DNA of 64,000 nucleotides from Streptomyces shenzhenensis (GTDB lineage Bacteria; Actinomycetota; Actinomycetes; Streptomycetales; Streptomycetaceae), in assembly GCF_021462265.1 (NCBI RefSeq), contig NZ_JAJONF010000001.1, forward strand, positions 484,479 to 548,478, read 5' to 3'. Below, piece after piece: positions 55,833-64,000 of the stretch. The notes beneath the pieces were generated by a model. It saw only the letters and a program-made list of their open reading frames with translations. It did not search any database and was not told the origin of the DNA. Made by a program: the position numbers and the translations under genes. Position 1 is the first letter of the stretch. The number at the start of each line of letters is the position of its first letter.

Positions 55833-57809
55833 ATGCCGACCGCCGTCCCCCAGCCGCTCTGGCGGCCCGATCCACAGCGGATCGCCCAGGCACGCATCAC
55901 CAGCTTCCAGTCCTGGGCGGCGGAACACCACGGAGCCCCCGCCGACGGCGGGTACCCGGCCCTGCACCGCTGGTCCGTCGATCACCTCGACACCTTCTGG
56001 AAGGCCGTCACGGAGTTCTTCGACGTGCGGTTCTCGACGCCCTACGCGCGCGTGCTCGGTGACCGGGCCATGCCCGGCGCCGAGTGGTTCCCGGGCGCGA
56101 GGCTGAACTACGCCGAGCACGCCCTGCGTGCCGCGGCCACCCGCGCGGACGAACCCGCCCTCCTGTACGTCGACGAGACCCACGAACCCAGCCCGGTCAC
56201 CTGGGCCGAGCTGCGCCGTCAGGTGGGCTCCCTGGCCGCCGAACTCCGCGGCCTCGGCGTCCGCCCCGGCGACCGCGTCAGCGGCTACCTCCCGAACATC
56301 CCGCAGGCCGTGGTCGCCCTCCTCGCCACCGCGGCCGTGGGCGCCGTCTGGACCTCGTGCGCCCCCGACTTCGGGGCCCGCAGCGTCCTGGACCGCTTCC
56401 AGCAGGTGGAACCCGTCGTCCTGTTCACCGTGGACGGCTACCGCTACGGCGGCAGGCAACACGACCGCCGCGAGATCGTCGCCGAACTCCGCCGTGAACT
56501 GCCCACCCTGCGCGCCGTCGTCCACATCCCGCTGCTGGACACCCCCGCTCCCGAAGGTGCCCTGGAGTGGGCGGCCCTGACCTCCGCCGAAGCCGAGCCG
56601 GAATTCGAACAGGTTCCGTTCGACCACCCTCTGTGGGTGCTCTACTCCTCCGGCACCACCGGCCTGCCCAAGGCCATCGTCCAGTCCCAGGGCGGCATCC
56701 TGGTCGAGCACCTCAAACAGCTCGGCCTGCACTGCGACCTGGGGCCAGCGGACCGTTTCTTCTGGTACACCTCGACCGGCTGGATGATGTGGAACTTCCT
56801 CGTCTCCGGCCTCCTCACGGGTACCACGATCGTCCTGTACGACGGCAGCCCCGGCTATCCCGACACCGGCGCCCAGTGGCGTGTCGCCGAGCGCACCGGA
56901 GCCACCCTCTACGGCACCTCCGCCGCATACGTGATGGCCTGCCGCAAGGCCGGCGTGCACCCCTCCCGCGACTACGACCTCTCCCGGGTGAAATGCGTCG
57001 CCACCACCGGCTCCCCGCTGCCCCCCGACGGCTTCCGCTGGCTGCACGACGAGTTCGCAGCGAGCGGGGCCGACCTCTGGATCGCCTCCGTCAGCGGCGG
57101 CACCGACGTGTGCTCCTGCTTCGCGGGCGCCGTACCCACCCTCCCCGTGTACACCGGCGAACTGCAGGCACCCGGGCTCGGCACCGACCTCCAGGCCTGG
57201 GACCCGGCCGGCAACCCCGTCATCGACGAAGTGGGCGAACTGGTCGTCGCCAACCCCATGCCGTCCATGCCGATCAGCTTCTGGAACGACCCCGACGGCA
57301 GCCGCTACCACGAGAGCTACTTCGACACCTACCCCGGCGTGTGGCGCCACGGCGACTGGATCACCGTCACTGCACGCGGCTCGGTGATCATCCACGGCCG
57401 TTCCGACTCCACGCTCAACCGCCAGGGCGTGCGGATGGGCTCGGCGGACATCTACGAGGTCGTCGAGCGCCTCCCCGAGATCAGGGAGTCCCTCGTCATC
57501 GGTATCGAGCAGCCCGACGGCGGCTACTGGATGCCCCTCTTCGTCCACCTGGCACCGGGCGCGGTCCTCGACGAGGCCCTGCTGAACCGCATCAAGCAGG
57601 CCATCCGCGAACAGCTCTCGCCCCGGCACGTCCCCGACGAGATCATCGAGGTTCCCGGCGTCCCGCACACCCTCACCGGAAAACGCATCGAGGTCCCCGT
57701 CAAGCGCCTTCTCCAGGGCACGCCCCTGGAGAAGGCCGTCAATCCCGGCTCCATCGACAACCTCGACCTGCTGAGCTACTTCGAGGACCTGGCCCGCAAG
57801 CGCGCCTGA
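55833..57809 (+). CDS. aacS: Acetoacetyl-CoA synthetase
   Basis: AMP-forming acyl-CoA synthetase of 658 residues that activates acetoacetate to acetoacetyl-CoA. It has the family N-terminus (PLWRPDPQRIAQARITSF), the motif LYSSGTTGLPKAIV (about 270-283), STGWMMWNFLVSGLLTG, the adenylate-binding GRSDSTLNRQGVRMGSADIYE hinge and the C-terminal TGKRIEVPVK. The conserved lysine falls at residue 617, the same position reported to be acetylated in S. lividans acetoacetyl-CoA synthetase, so control by a protein acetyltransferase is likely. GGGAG precedes ATG 55833. Confidence 0.95.
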   Translation: MPTAVPQPLWRPDPQRIAQARITSFQSWAAEHHGAPADGGYPALHRWSVDHLDTFWKAVTEFFDVRFSTPYARVLGDRAMPGAEWFPGARLNYAEHALRAAATRADEPALLYVDETHEPSPVTWAELRRQVGSLAAELRGLGVRPGDRVSGYLPNIPQAVVALLATAAVGAVWTSCAPDFGARSVLDRFQQVEPVVLFTVDGYRYGGRQHDRREIVAELRRELPTLRAVVHIPLLDTPAPEGALEWAALTSAEAEPEFEQVPFDHPLWVLYSSGTTGLPKAIVQSQGGILVEHLKQLGLHCDLGPADRFFWYTSTGWMMWNFLVSGLLTGTTIVLYDGSPGYPDTGAQWRVAERTGATLYGTSAAYVMACRKAGVHPSRDYDLSRVKCVATTGSPLPPDGFRWLHDEFAASGADLWIASVSGGTDVCSCFAGAVPTLPVYTGELQAPGLGTDLQAWDPAGNPVIDEVGELVVANPMPSMPISFWNDPDGSRYHESYFDTYPGVWRHGDWITVTARGSVIIHGRSDSTLNRQGVRMGSADIYEVVERLPEIRESLVIGIEQPDGGYWMPLFVHLAPGAVLDEALLNRIKQAIREQLSPRHVPDEIIEVPGVPHTLTGKRIEVPVKRLLQGTPLEKAVNPGSIDNLDLLSYFEDLARKRA

Positions 57810-57827
57810 CCTCCCCGAGGGCCGCGC

Positions 57828-59147
57828 TCACCCGCCGTAGGTGGCCTCGGACTCGCCCAGGACGGCGGCGAAGTCCGAGGCCAGCCGCGCCGCGTCGGCC
57901 GGCTCCAGCCCGGCGGTCGTGATCCGCACCCCCGGCCCGGCCGACAACCGGAAACGCGCCCCCGCCGCCACCCACCAGCCGTACGACCGCAGACCATTGA
58001 CCACGGCCGACTCGTCCCGCACGGGCACCCACAGGTTCATCCCGCTCGCCCCGTGCGAGGCGATCCCGTTCCGGGCCAGTTCCCCGGCCAGCGTCTCGCG
58101 GCGCAGAACGTAGGCCGCACGCGCGCGTGCCATCAACGCGCGCGTGTCCACGTCCGTCATCAGGCCGTACACCGTCTCCTGCAACAGGTGGCTGACCCAG
58201 CCCGAGGTCAGGAGCAGCAGCCCGTCGTGCCGGGCCAGCGTGACCGGATCGCATGCGGCCGCCGCCCATCTCAGGTCGGTGCCCAGGAACTTGCTCACCG
58301 AGCGCACATGCACCCAGCGCGCGAGTCCCGTGACGGCCAGCGAACGCAGCGGGGTGTCGGTCACCCAGGAGGCGTGATCGTCCTCGACCACCAGGACGTC
58401 GGGTTCCTCCCGCAGCAGCCCGGCGAGGTCGTCCCTGCGGGCCGCCGAGAAGCAGCCGCCGTACGGGTTCTGCGCCCTGGGACTGCACACCACGGCACGT
58501 ACACCCGCGCGCAGCGCCGTGCGCAGGGCGTCCGGACGCATCCCCTCGTCGTCCACCGCGACCGGCACGGTCCGCAGCCCCAACGCCGGGACGAGGTCGA
58601 GCAGGTGGTGGTACCCGGGATCTTCCACGGCCACGGCGTCACCGGGGCGCAACTCCACGGACAGCAGCCGGCCGATCAGATCCAGCGCGCCGTGCGCGAA
58701 CGTCACGTGCTCCACCGGCACGCCGTCCGGGCCCAGCCAGCCGCGTACGGCCTCCTCCAGCCGCGCGAGCCGCGGCGCCGAACGGTGCGACCGGACACCG
58801 GCGGAGAGCCGCGAGGGCGGCACCAGGCCGGGCAGCAGCGCGGGATCGGGATGCCCGCCGGCCAGATCCCGGAGCCCTTCGGGCACCCTGGGCGGCCGCC
58901 GGGACGCCACCGCCGGAACCGGCGCCACCACGGTGCCGCCCCGCCCGCGCGTGACGACGATCCCGCGCCGCCGCAGCTCCTTGTACGCCGTGGCGACCGT
59001 CCCCGGACTCACCCCCAGCTCGTCCGCGAGCCGCCGCACCGGCGGCAGCGCCGCCTCCGGCGCCAACGCGCCCTCCGTGACGCCCCGTTCCACGGACGCG
59101 GCAATCCCCTTGGCCGTCGTACCGGTGATCCCATATTGTATTACCAC
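57828..59147 (-). CDS. MocR-type regulator (GntR HTH plus aminotransferase domain)
   Basis: Protein of 439 residues. The N-terminal GntR winged helix (about 8-75; LPPVRRLADELGVSPGTVATAYKEL then RRRGIVVTRGRGG) is followed by an aminotransferase-like domain with the PLP lysine in RSVSKFLGTDLRW, YHHLLDLVPALGL and VEDDHASWV. It lacks the HNPTG segment of the other MocR protein here; CSPRAQNPYGG takes its place. It is divergent from an MFS transporter gene across a 45-bp gap with an inverted repeat, so control of that transporter is likely. GTG 59147 is used. Confidence 0.9.
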   Translation of the reverse strand: MVIQYGITGTTAKGIAASVERGVTEGALAPEAALPPVRRLADELGVSPGTVATAYKELRRRGIVVTRGRGGTVVAPVPAVASRRPPRVPEGLRDLAGGHPDPALLPGLVPPSRLSAGVRSHRSAPRLARLEEAVRGWLGPDGVPVEHVTFAHGALDLIGRLLSVELRPGDAVAVEDPGYHHLLDLVPALGLRTVPVAVDDEGMRPDALRTALRAGVRAVVCSPRAQNPYGGCFSAARRDDLAGLLREEPDVLVVEDDHASWVTDTPLRSLAVTGLARWVHVRSVSKFLGTDLRWAAAACDPVTLARHDGLLLLTSGWVSHLLQETVYGLMTDVDTRALMARARAAYVLRRETLAGELARNGIASHGASGMNLWVPVRDESAVVNGLRSYGWWVAAGARFRLSAGPGVRITTAGLEPADAARLASDFAAVLGESEATYGG

Positions 59148-59156
59148 GTTGGCAAG

Positions 59157-59172
59157 TATGTATCAATACATA
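59157..59172. promoter_or_regulatory. Inverted repeat, candidate MocR operator
   Basis: TATGTAT-CA-ATACATA is a perfect 7-bp inverted repeat in the 45-bp gap between the divergent mocR-type and MFS genes, in an AT-rich stretch. It overlaps where the promoters must lie. Confidence 0.6.
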
Positions 59173-59192
59173 ATTGACGGCAAGGGGGAGCA

Positions 59193-60467
59193 GTGAAGAC
59201 CAAGCCAGGAGCGACCACACGGCTCGGACGTGTACCCGGAGGCCGCGACGGACGCGGAATGCTCGCCGTCGCCCTGGTCGACCGCGTCGGCAGCGGTCTG
59301 TGGGCCTCGGTCTCGGTCCTGTACTTCACCTACGTCTCCGGCCTCTCCCTCGCCGAGGTCGGCACCCTCGCCGCCGTATCGGGCGCCATCGGCATCGCCG
59401 GAGCCCCACTGGGCGGCCGTATCGCCGACCGACTGCCCCTCACCCGCCTGCTGATCGCACTCCAACTCCTGCGCGCCCTCGCCTCCTTCGCCCTGCTCAC
59501 CACCGACGACTACACCCTGCTGCTCGCCGTCTCCGCCGTCGGCGCTCTCGGCGACCGCGCGGCCAACGTCCTCACCAAGCTCTACGCCACCCGCGTCGCC
59601 GGACCCGACCGCGTCCGCTACCAGGCCCTCAACCGCACCATCGCCAACGCGGGCTGGGCCCTCGGCGGCCTCGCCGCGGCCGCGGCCCTGGCCCTGGGCA
59701 CCACCACGGCCTACCGCTGGCTCCTGGCGGGCGACGGTCTCTCCTTCGTCGCGGCCGCACTCCTCACCCTGCGCTGCGGCGAACCCCCGTCGCCCTCCCG
59801 GGTCGTGGCCGACCGGAAGAGCGAGCCGAAGACCGCGAGACCGGCCGGCCCCTGGCGCGACCGCGGCTACCTGGCGTACGTCGCCACCGACACCGTCCTC
59901 TTCCTCGACGACGCGGTCTTCAAGGTCGGCCTGCCGCTCTGGATCGCCCACAGCGACCACATACCGCACGGCCTGGCACCGCTGCTGCTCGTCCTCAACA
60001 ACGTGATGGTGGTGGCACTCCAAGTCCCCCTGGCCCGCTTCGGCACCACCAGCCAAGCCGCCCGCCGGCTCCTCGTCCCGCTCTCCGCCGCGTTCGCCCT
60101 CGGCGGCATCACCATGGCACTCTCCGCCGCCGGCGGAACCCTCACGGCCGGCCTCCTGCTCACCGCCGCGGCCGCCGCCTTCACCGTCGCCGAGATGCTC
60201 CACGCCACCGTCTCCTGGGAGCTCTCGGTCGCCCTCGCACCCGGCACCGCCCAGGGCGCCTACCTCGGGGTCCACGGGCTCGCCCAGTCCGCCCAGCGCA
60301 GCATCGGCCCACTCGCCGTCACCGCCGCCATCGCCACCGGACCGCTCGGCTGGGCAGCGTTCGGCACCTTCATCGCCCTGACCTGCGTAATTCAGCACCG
60401 CCAGGTCCGCGACAGGCTTCCGCGCAGAGCATTGTCAGTGGCGCCGGTTACTGTGAGTGAGCATTGA
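59193..60467 (+). CDS. MFS transporter
   Basis: Major facilitator of 424 residues with about 12 helices (for example VSVLYFTYVSGLSLAEVGTL and GALGDRAANVL). The loop 2-3 signature is GGRIADRLPLTRLL; the LHATVSWELSVALAPGTAQGAYLGVHGLAQSAQRSIGPL segment near the C-terminus resembles MdtH/YttB-like drug exporters. Substrate unknown; efflux is plausible. GTG 59193 has GGGGGAGC upstream. It is divergent from the MocR regulator and ends 22 bp before the next gene. Confidence 0.85.
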   Translation: MKTKPGATTRLGRVPGGRDGRGMLAVALVDRVGSGLWASVSVLYFTYVSGLSLAEVGTLAAVSGAIGIAGAPLGGRIADRLPLTRLLIALQLLRALASFALLTTDDYTLLLAVSAVGALGDRAANVLTKLYATRVAGPDRVRYQALNRTIANAGWALGGLAAAAALALGTTTAYRWLLAGDGLSFVAAALLTLRCGEPPSPSRVVADRKSEPKTARPAGPWRDRGYLAYVATDTVLFLDDAVFKVGLPLWIAHSDHIPHGLAPLLLVLNNVMVVALQVPLARFGTTSQAARRLLVPLSAAFALGGITMALSAAGGTLTAGLLLTAAAAAFTVAEMLHATVSWELSVALAPGTAQGAYLGVHGLAQSAQRSIGPLAVTAAIATGPLGWAAFGTFIALTCVIQHRQVRDRLPRRALSVAPVTVSEH

Positions 60468-60489
60468 CCGAGCGCACACAGGGGGAACC

Positions 60490-61383
60490 ATGGCGCACAC
60501 CGACCACCGGACCATGCGACGCGTCCTGCGCCGCGAAATCGCGGGCACCATCGGCCTGCTGACCGACGAACACGACTTCCGCGCCATGCGGCGCTACCGC
60601 ACCTTCACCTTCGACGACCACCTCACCTACCTCGGTCAGATCGAAGCCCTCCTCAGGACCCGCGCCGCCGAGGGCACCCACACCACACTCGCCCTGTTCG
60701 ACCCCGAGGAATACGCCGAGTTCTGCACATCCACCGGGCTCGACCCGGACAACCCGGCCAGCCGCACCCGCTTCACCGCCCGCCTCGCGGCCACCGGCGC
60801 CACCGTCCCCTACGACGGCCGCCCCCTCGCCGACCTCGTCCCCGCCCTCGTCGACGAGGCGGTACGCCAGGCCACCTGGGAGTACGCCAGCACCCTCCTC
60901 GCCCGCCTCGGCCCCTGCCCCACCTGCGGCGAGGACATCGGACGCGCCGCCTTCACCCGTGCCTCCCACCTCCTGACCCGCATCCTGGACACCGCCCCGG
61001 AGGGCAACCGGCACCTCGTGTGCAGCGTCTCCGGACCACCCGAAACCCTCGTCACCGTCCTGCACGCCGACCAGAACGGCGAGGGCACCACCCACCTCGA
61101 CGAGGCCGAAGCCCTCGAATTCACCAGCGTCCTCGCCCTCGGCCTCGCCACCAACAGCCCCGGCGGACTCGTCATGCGCACCAGTGCCCCCGCCACCCCC
61201 GACCGCGTCTACGGCTGGCGACTGCGCGGCAACAACCTCGTCCCCCTCACCGCCGGCGAGGTCTTCGACGCGTACTGCACCGACATCGAATCGGGAGACC
61301 TCATCTCACCGGAATCGGACGTCGACTACTGCGCACCGCCCGACCTCGGCGACCAGGAGGCGGCACCGGGTCACCACCACTGA
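60490..61383 (+). CDS. Hypothetical protein with a CPTC motif
   Basis: Soluble protein of 297 residues with no named family. The N-terminal half is helical and mixed (RRVLRREIAGTIGLLTDEHDF; YRTFTFDDHLTYLGQIEALL), the middle has PCPTCGEDIG that could be half of a metal site, and the C-terminal half is beta-rich (PDRVYGWRLRGNNLVPLTAGEVFDAYC), ending in PGHHH. GGGGGAACC precedes ATG 60490. It follows the MFS gene closely on the same strand and converges on ptsI. The function is unknown. Confidence 0.75.
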   Translation: MAHTDHRTMRRVLRREIAGTIGLLTDEHDFRAMRRYRTFTFDDHLTYLGQIEALLRTRAAEGTHTTLALFDPEEYAEFCTSTGLDPDNPASRTRFTARLAATGATVPYDGRPLADLVPALVDEAVRQATWEYASTLLARLGPCPTCGEDIGRAAFTRASHLLTRILDTAPEGNRHLVCSVSGPPETLVTVLHADQNGEGTTHLDEAEALEFTSVLALGLATNSPGGLVMRTSAPATPDRVYGWRLRGNNLVPLTAGEVFDAYCTDIESGDLISPESDVDYCAPPDLGDQEAAPGHHH

Positions 61384-61388
61384 AACCA

Positions 61389-61424
61389 CCAGGGGCGCCC
61401 CACCCGCGGGTGGAGCGCCCCTGG
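61389..61424. terminator. Long hairpin between convergent genes before ptsI
   Basis: CCAGGGGCGC (61389-61398) pairs with GCGCCCCTGG (61415-61424), and an inner CCACCC/GGGTGG stem extends it, giving an almost continuous hairpin. It should terminate both convergent transcripts. Confidence 0.85.
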
Positions 61425-61452
61425 AAAGACAGCCGATCACGGCAGCGGCCGG

Positions 61453-63123
61453 CTATTCGCCGGACAGCACCGCCTGCGCCGCCACGCGGGCCTCCTCCGC
61501 ACTGTCCGTGGCACGCGCGGCCGCCGCCGCCCGCTCGCACTGGGCCAGCGTGTACTTGGCCAGCATCGCCCGGACATAAGGTATCGACGCCGCACCCATG
61601 GACAGGGAGGTGACACCCAGACCCGTCAGCACACAGGCCAGCAGCGGATCCGACGCGGCCTCACCACACACGCCACAGCTCTTGCCCTCGGCCTGCGCCG
61701 CCTCCGCCGACAGCGCGACCAGGTCCAGCAGCGCGGGCTGCCACGGATCCTGCAGCCGGGACACCGCACCCACCTGACGGTCCGCTGCGAACGTGTACTG
61801 CGCCAGGTCGTTCGTCCCCAGCGACAGGAACTCGACCTCCTGGAGGATCGAGCGCGCCCGCAACGCGGCCGACGGGATCTCCACCATCGCGCCGAACTTG
61901 GCCCGCAGCCCCGCCTCCCGGCAGGCGTCCGCGAACGCCTTCGCATCGGTGCGGTCCGCCACCATCGGAGCCATGACCTCAAGGTGGACGGGCAGCCCTT
62001 CGACCGCCTTCGCCAACGCCGTCAGCTGGGTGCGCAGCACCTCGGGGTGGTCGAGCAGCGTCCGCAGACCGCGCACGCCAAGCGCGGGGTTCGGCTCGTC
62101 AGCCGGCGTCAGGAATTCCAGCGGTTTGTCCGCACCCGCGTCCAGCACCCGCACGACGACCCGGCCCTCCGGGAACGCCTCCAGCACCTGACGGTAGGCC
62201 TCGACCTGCTTCTCCTCGGAAGGAGCACGCTTGCTGTCGTCCAGGAACAGGAACTCGGTGCGGAACAGACCGATGCCCTCGGCACCGGCCTCCACCGCGG
62301 CCGGCACATCCGCGGGGCCGCCCACGTTGGCCAGCAACGGCACCTTGTGCCCGTCCGCGGTCGCACCCGGGCCGCTCGAGGCAGCAAGCGCCGCCTTCCG
62401 CTGGGCGGACGCCGCCTGCAGCGCCGCCTTCCTCTCCGCACTCGGGTTCACGAAGATGTCACCGGTGCTGCCGTCGACGGCGACCACGGTGCCCTCGGCG
62501 AGCTCCCCGGCACCCGGCAGCGCCACCACGGCCGGCACACCGAGCGCTCGCGCCAGGATCGCGCTGTGGCTCGTCGGCCCGCCCTCCTCGGTCACGAAAC
62601 CGAGCACCAGAGCCGGGTCGAGCAGCGCCGTGTCCGCCGGCGCCAGATCCCGCGCGACCAACACGTACGGCTCGTCACTGTCCGGGACACCCGGCATGGG
62701 AACGCCCAGCAGCCTGGCGACGATACGATTCCGCACATCGTCCAGGTCGGCCACCCGGCCGGCGAGGTACTCGCCCGCTCCGGCCAGCAGCTCGCGGTAC
62801 GCGGCGAACGCGTCGTACACGGCACGTTCGGCGGTGCTGCCGACGGCGATCCGCCGGTCCACGTCGGACATCAGCTCGGGGTCCTGCGCCATCATGGCCT
62901 GCGCCTCAAGCACCGCCTGGGCCTCGCCGCCCGCCAGGTTGCCGCGCGCCGTCAGGTCGGCGGCCACGGCGTCCACGGCCTGCCTGGCCCGCCCCTGCTC
63001 CCGCTCCGCCTCTTCGGCGGGGATCTGCTTGGCAGGCGGCTCCAGCACCGCTGTTCCCATGTGCCGAACCTCGCCGATCGCCACACCGTGGCTCACGCCG
63101 ACGCCTCGCAGCGTTGTCTCCAT
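61453..63123 (-). CDS. ptsI: PTS enzyme I (phosphoenolpyruvate-protein phosphotransferase)
   Basis: Enzyme I of the sugar phosphotransferase system, 556 residues, cytoplasmic; takes phosphate from PEP and passes it to HPr. The phosphorylated histidine is His186 in EGGPTSHSAILAR. The C-terminal PEP-binding barrel has LLANVGGPADVPAAVEAGAEGIGLFRTEFLF, FGAMVEIPSAALRA, LGTNDLAQYTFAADR and the catalytic Cys in CGVCGEAASDP. ATG 63123 gives METTLRGVGVSHG, the natural EI start and the length I recall for the S. coelicolor enzyme; an in-frame ATG at 63174 is the alternative. It lies 110 bp after crr, in the same operon under the dre site. Confidence 0.97.
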   Translation of the reverse strand: METTLRGVGVSHGVAIGEVRHMGTAVLEPPAKQIPAEEAEREQGRARQAVDAVAADLTARGNLAGGEAQAVLEAQAMMAQDPELMSDVDRRIAVGSTAERAVYDAFAAYRELLAGAGEYLAGRVADLDDVRNRIVARLLGVPMPGVPDSDEPYVLVARDLAPADTALLDPALVLGFVTEEGGPTSHSAILARALGVPAVVALPGAGELAEGTVVAVDGSTGDIFVNPSAERKAALQAASAQRKAALAASSGPGATADGHKVPLLANVGGPADVPAAVEAGAEGIGLFRTEFLFLDDSKRAPSEEKQVEAYRQVLEAFPEGRVVVRVLDAGADKPLEFLTPADEPNPALGVRGLRTLLDHPEVLRTQLTALAKAVEGLPVHLEVMAPMVADRTDAKAFADACREAGLRAKFGAMVEIPSAALRARSILQEVEFLSLGTNDLAQYTFAADRQVGAVSRLQDPWQPALLDLVALSAEAAQAEGKSCGVCGEAASDPLLACVLTGLGVTSLSMGAASIPYVRAMLAKYTLAQCERAAAAARATDSAEEARVAAQAVLSGE

Positions 63124-63233
63124 CTCACCCGTCTCCGATAGTGCGGCGGGTCCCGCCGCCGCGGTGGTTGTCATGGTCGCCGCCTGCTCCGTCGTACAAC
63201 GGCACGGCGGCGGGGTCGTCGGTCCGGGACGAA

Positions 63234-63683
63234 TCAGTTCCAGACGAAGAGGGTGTCGCCGGCCTTCACGTCACCGTCTTCACGGATGCCGGAGAGCAGG
63301 TCGGCCGTGGCCTCCAGGGCCACGACAGGGCACACCGGCGACTTGCCGGCGGCCTCGACCCCGGCCGGGTTCCAGCGCACCATGGGCTGCCCGCGGCTCA
63401 CGGTGTCGCCCTTGTTGACGAGCAACTCGAAACCCTGCCCATTGAGCTGCACCGTGTCGATACCGAGGTGAGTGAGTACGCCGTGGCCGCTGTCGTCGAC
63501 CACGACGAACGCGTGCGGGTGCAGAGAGACGACGACTCCGTCCACTGGTGCCACCACCGTGCAAGGCTCACGCACAGGGTCGATGGCGGTACCCGGGCCG
63601 ACCATGGCCCCGGCGAAGACCGGGTCCGGCACTGCGGCCAGTCCGATGGCACGTCCTGCGAGCGGGGACGTCACGGTGGTCAT
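63234..63683 (-). CDS. crr: PTS glucose-type enzyme IIA (Crr)
   Basis: EIIA-Glc-type protein of 149 residues that receives phosphate from HPr and gives it to sugar-specific EIIB domains. The active-site histidines are His57 (SLHPHAFVVV) and His72 (GVLTHLGIDTVQL), the second being the expected phosphorylation site. In S. coelicolor Crr serves N-acetylglucosamine uptake with NagE components. GGGAGG precedes ATG 63683. A dre operator 113-128 bp upstream implies repression by DasR, relieved by glucosamine 6-phosphate. It is the first gene of crr-ptsI. Confidence 0.96.
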   Translation of the reverse strand: MTTVTSPLAGRAIGLAAVPDPVFAGAMVGPGTAIDPVREPCTVVAPVDGVVVSLHPHAFVVVDDSGHGVLTHLGIDTVQLNGQGFELLVNKGDTVSRGQPMVRWNPAGVEAAGKSPVCPVVALEATADLLSGIREDGDVKAGDTLFVWN

Positions 63684-63795
63684 GGGAAGCCTCCCGGAGG
63701 TGGGGCTGCGTACGGGCCGTCACTGCCTTCCCGGACGGCGCTGAGCAGCAGGGTATGTCAAACGAAGTAGCGGTTCCGCATGGAAGCTACCAGCT

Positions 63796-63811
63796 AGTGG
63801 TCTAGACCACC
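63796..63811 (-). promoter_or_regulatory. DasR-responsive element (dre) of crr-ptsI
   Basis: AGTGGTCTAGACCACC contains the perfect palindrome GTGGTCTAGACCAC (63797-63810) and matches the dre consensus A(C/G)TGGTCTAGACCA(G/C)T closely. On the minus strand a -10-like TAGAGT (63817-63812) lies directly upstream of it, so DasR would block transcription at or just after the promoter. Confidence 0.9.
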
Positions 63812-63823
63812 ACTCTATTGGAT

Positions 63824-64000
63824 TTGCAAGGCCTCCGAGGCTCCGTGTACAGTCGTACCCCTGCTTGAGGTGAGGCGGTGCGCAAGGCGTCGCCACCGGG
63901 CAGCACCCAAACTTGTCAGATCCCAACTCGGGATCGCCTTCCGCGTGTCTGCGGGGCGGTGGTCAGAGGGACGGAAAAACGCTGATAGAGTTTGGAACAC
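63824..64000 (+). promoter_or_regulatory. Probable start of an rRNA operon promoter region
   Basis: Plus strand: TTGCAA (63824-63829), 18 bp, TACAGT (63848-63853) is one promoter candidate; TAGAGT (63986-63991) in CTGATAGAGTTTGGAACAC near the edge is another. The latter block resembles, from memory, the leader just before Streptomyces 16S rRNA genes, which have several tandem promoters. The rRNA gene itself is not in the window. Confidence 0.45.

Noticed and set aside
54191..56062. 623-codon plus-strand open frame
   Set aside because: It is antisense to the GH31 gene, which has complete catalytic motifs.

Overview
The window is chromosomal DNA from a Streptomyces (very GC-rich, with GTG and TTG starts and mostly C or G in codon third positions). 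The set crr-ptsI, acetoacetyl-CoA synthetase, smeA-sffA, rbpA-fxsA-ppm1 and a cvn conservon is a conserved Streptomyces neighbourhood; from memory it corresponds, in reverse order, to the S. coelicolor SCO1390-SCO1425 region. About 48 protein genes are called. No tRNA, insertion sequence, prophage or CRISPR array was found. The right edge looks like the promoter region of an rRNA operon lying just outside.

Layout. 0.2-11.4 kb: uridine-kinase-like protein, amino-acid permease, Tat-exported C39-like peptidase, TetR regulator with acyl-CoA dehydrogenase, two small unknown genes, Lrp regulator and amidohydrolase. 12-21 kb: ppm1 (mannosyl carrier lipid), fxsA, rbpA with a SigR-type promoter, MFS, glycerophosphodiesterase, YczE and its divergent MocR regulator, the sporulation-septum pair smeA/sffA, and an ankyrin protein. 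21-26 kb: HEAT-repeat protein and a tightly overlapped operon of two glycosyltransferases and an SGNH hydrolase. 26-32 kb: a 5-oxoproline/D-glutamate-type catabolic operon (MFS, DUF1445, pxpA, pxpB, pxpC) divergent from a GntR regulator with a near-perfect palindrome between them. 32-39 kb: three co-directional genes ending in a 1531-residue SMC/Rad50-like ATPase, arranged like MukFEB or JetABC but with no recognisable nuclease partner. 40-48 kb: a conservon (cvnA-B-C-D) interrupted between C and D by a full-length fused hydantoinase/5-oxoprolinase. 48-50.3 kb: glpF-glpK. 50.5-59 kb: a GGDEF fragment, a thiolase-like/DUF35 pair, NUDIX hydrolase, GH31 glucosidase, acetoacetyl-CoA synthetase and a MocR regulator. 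59-64 kb: MFS, a hypothetical protein, and the general PTS genes crr-ptsI under a DasR (dre) site.

How the parts fit. Carbon-source sensing (PTS, glycerol uptake, GH31, acyl-CoA and acetoacetate activation) sits beside developmental and stress genes (smeA/sffA, rbpA, ppm1, conservon). Two separate 5-oxoprolinase systems lie 15 kb apart. The best candidates for something new are the SMC-like three-gene locus, the hydantoinase-interrupted conservon, and a 12-bp palindrome (CACGCGCGCGTG) found nine times inside unrelated genes.
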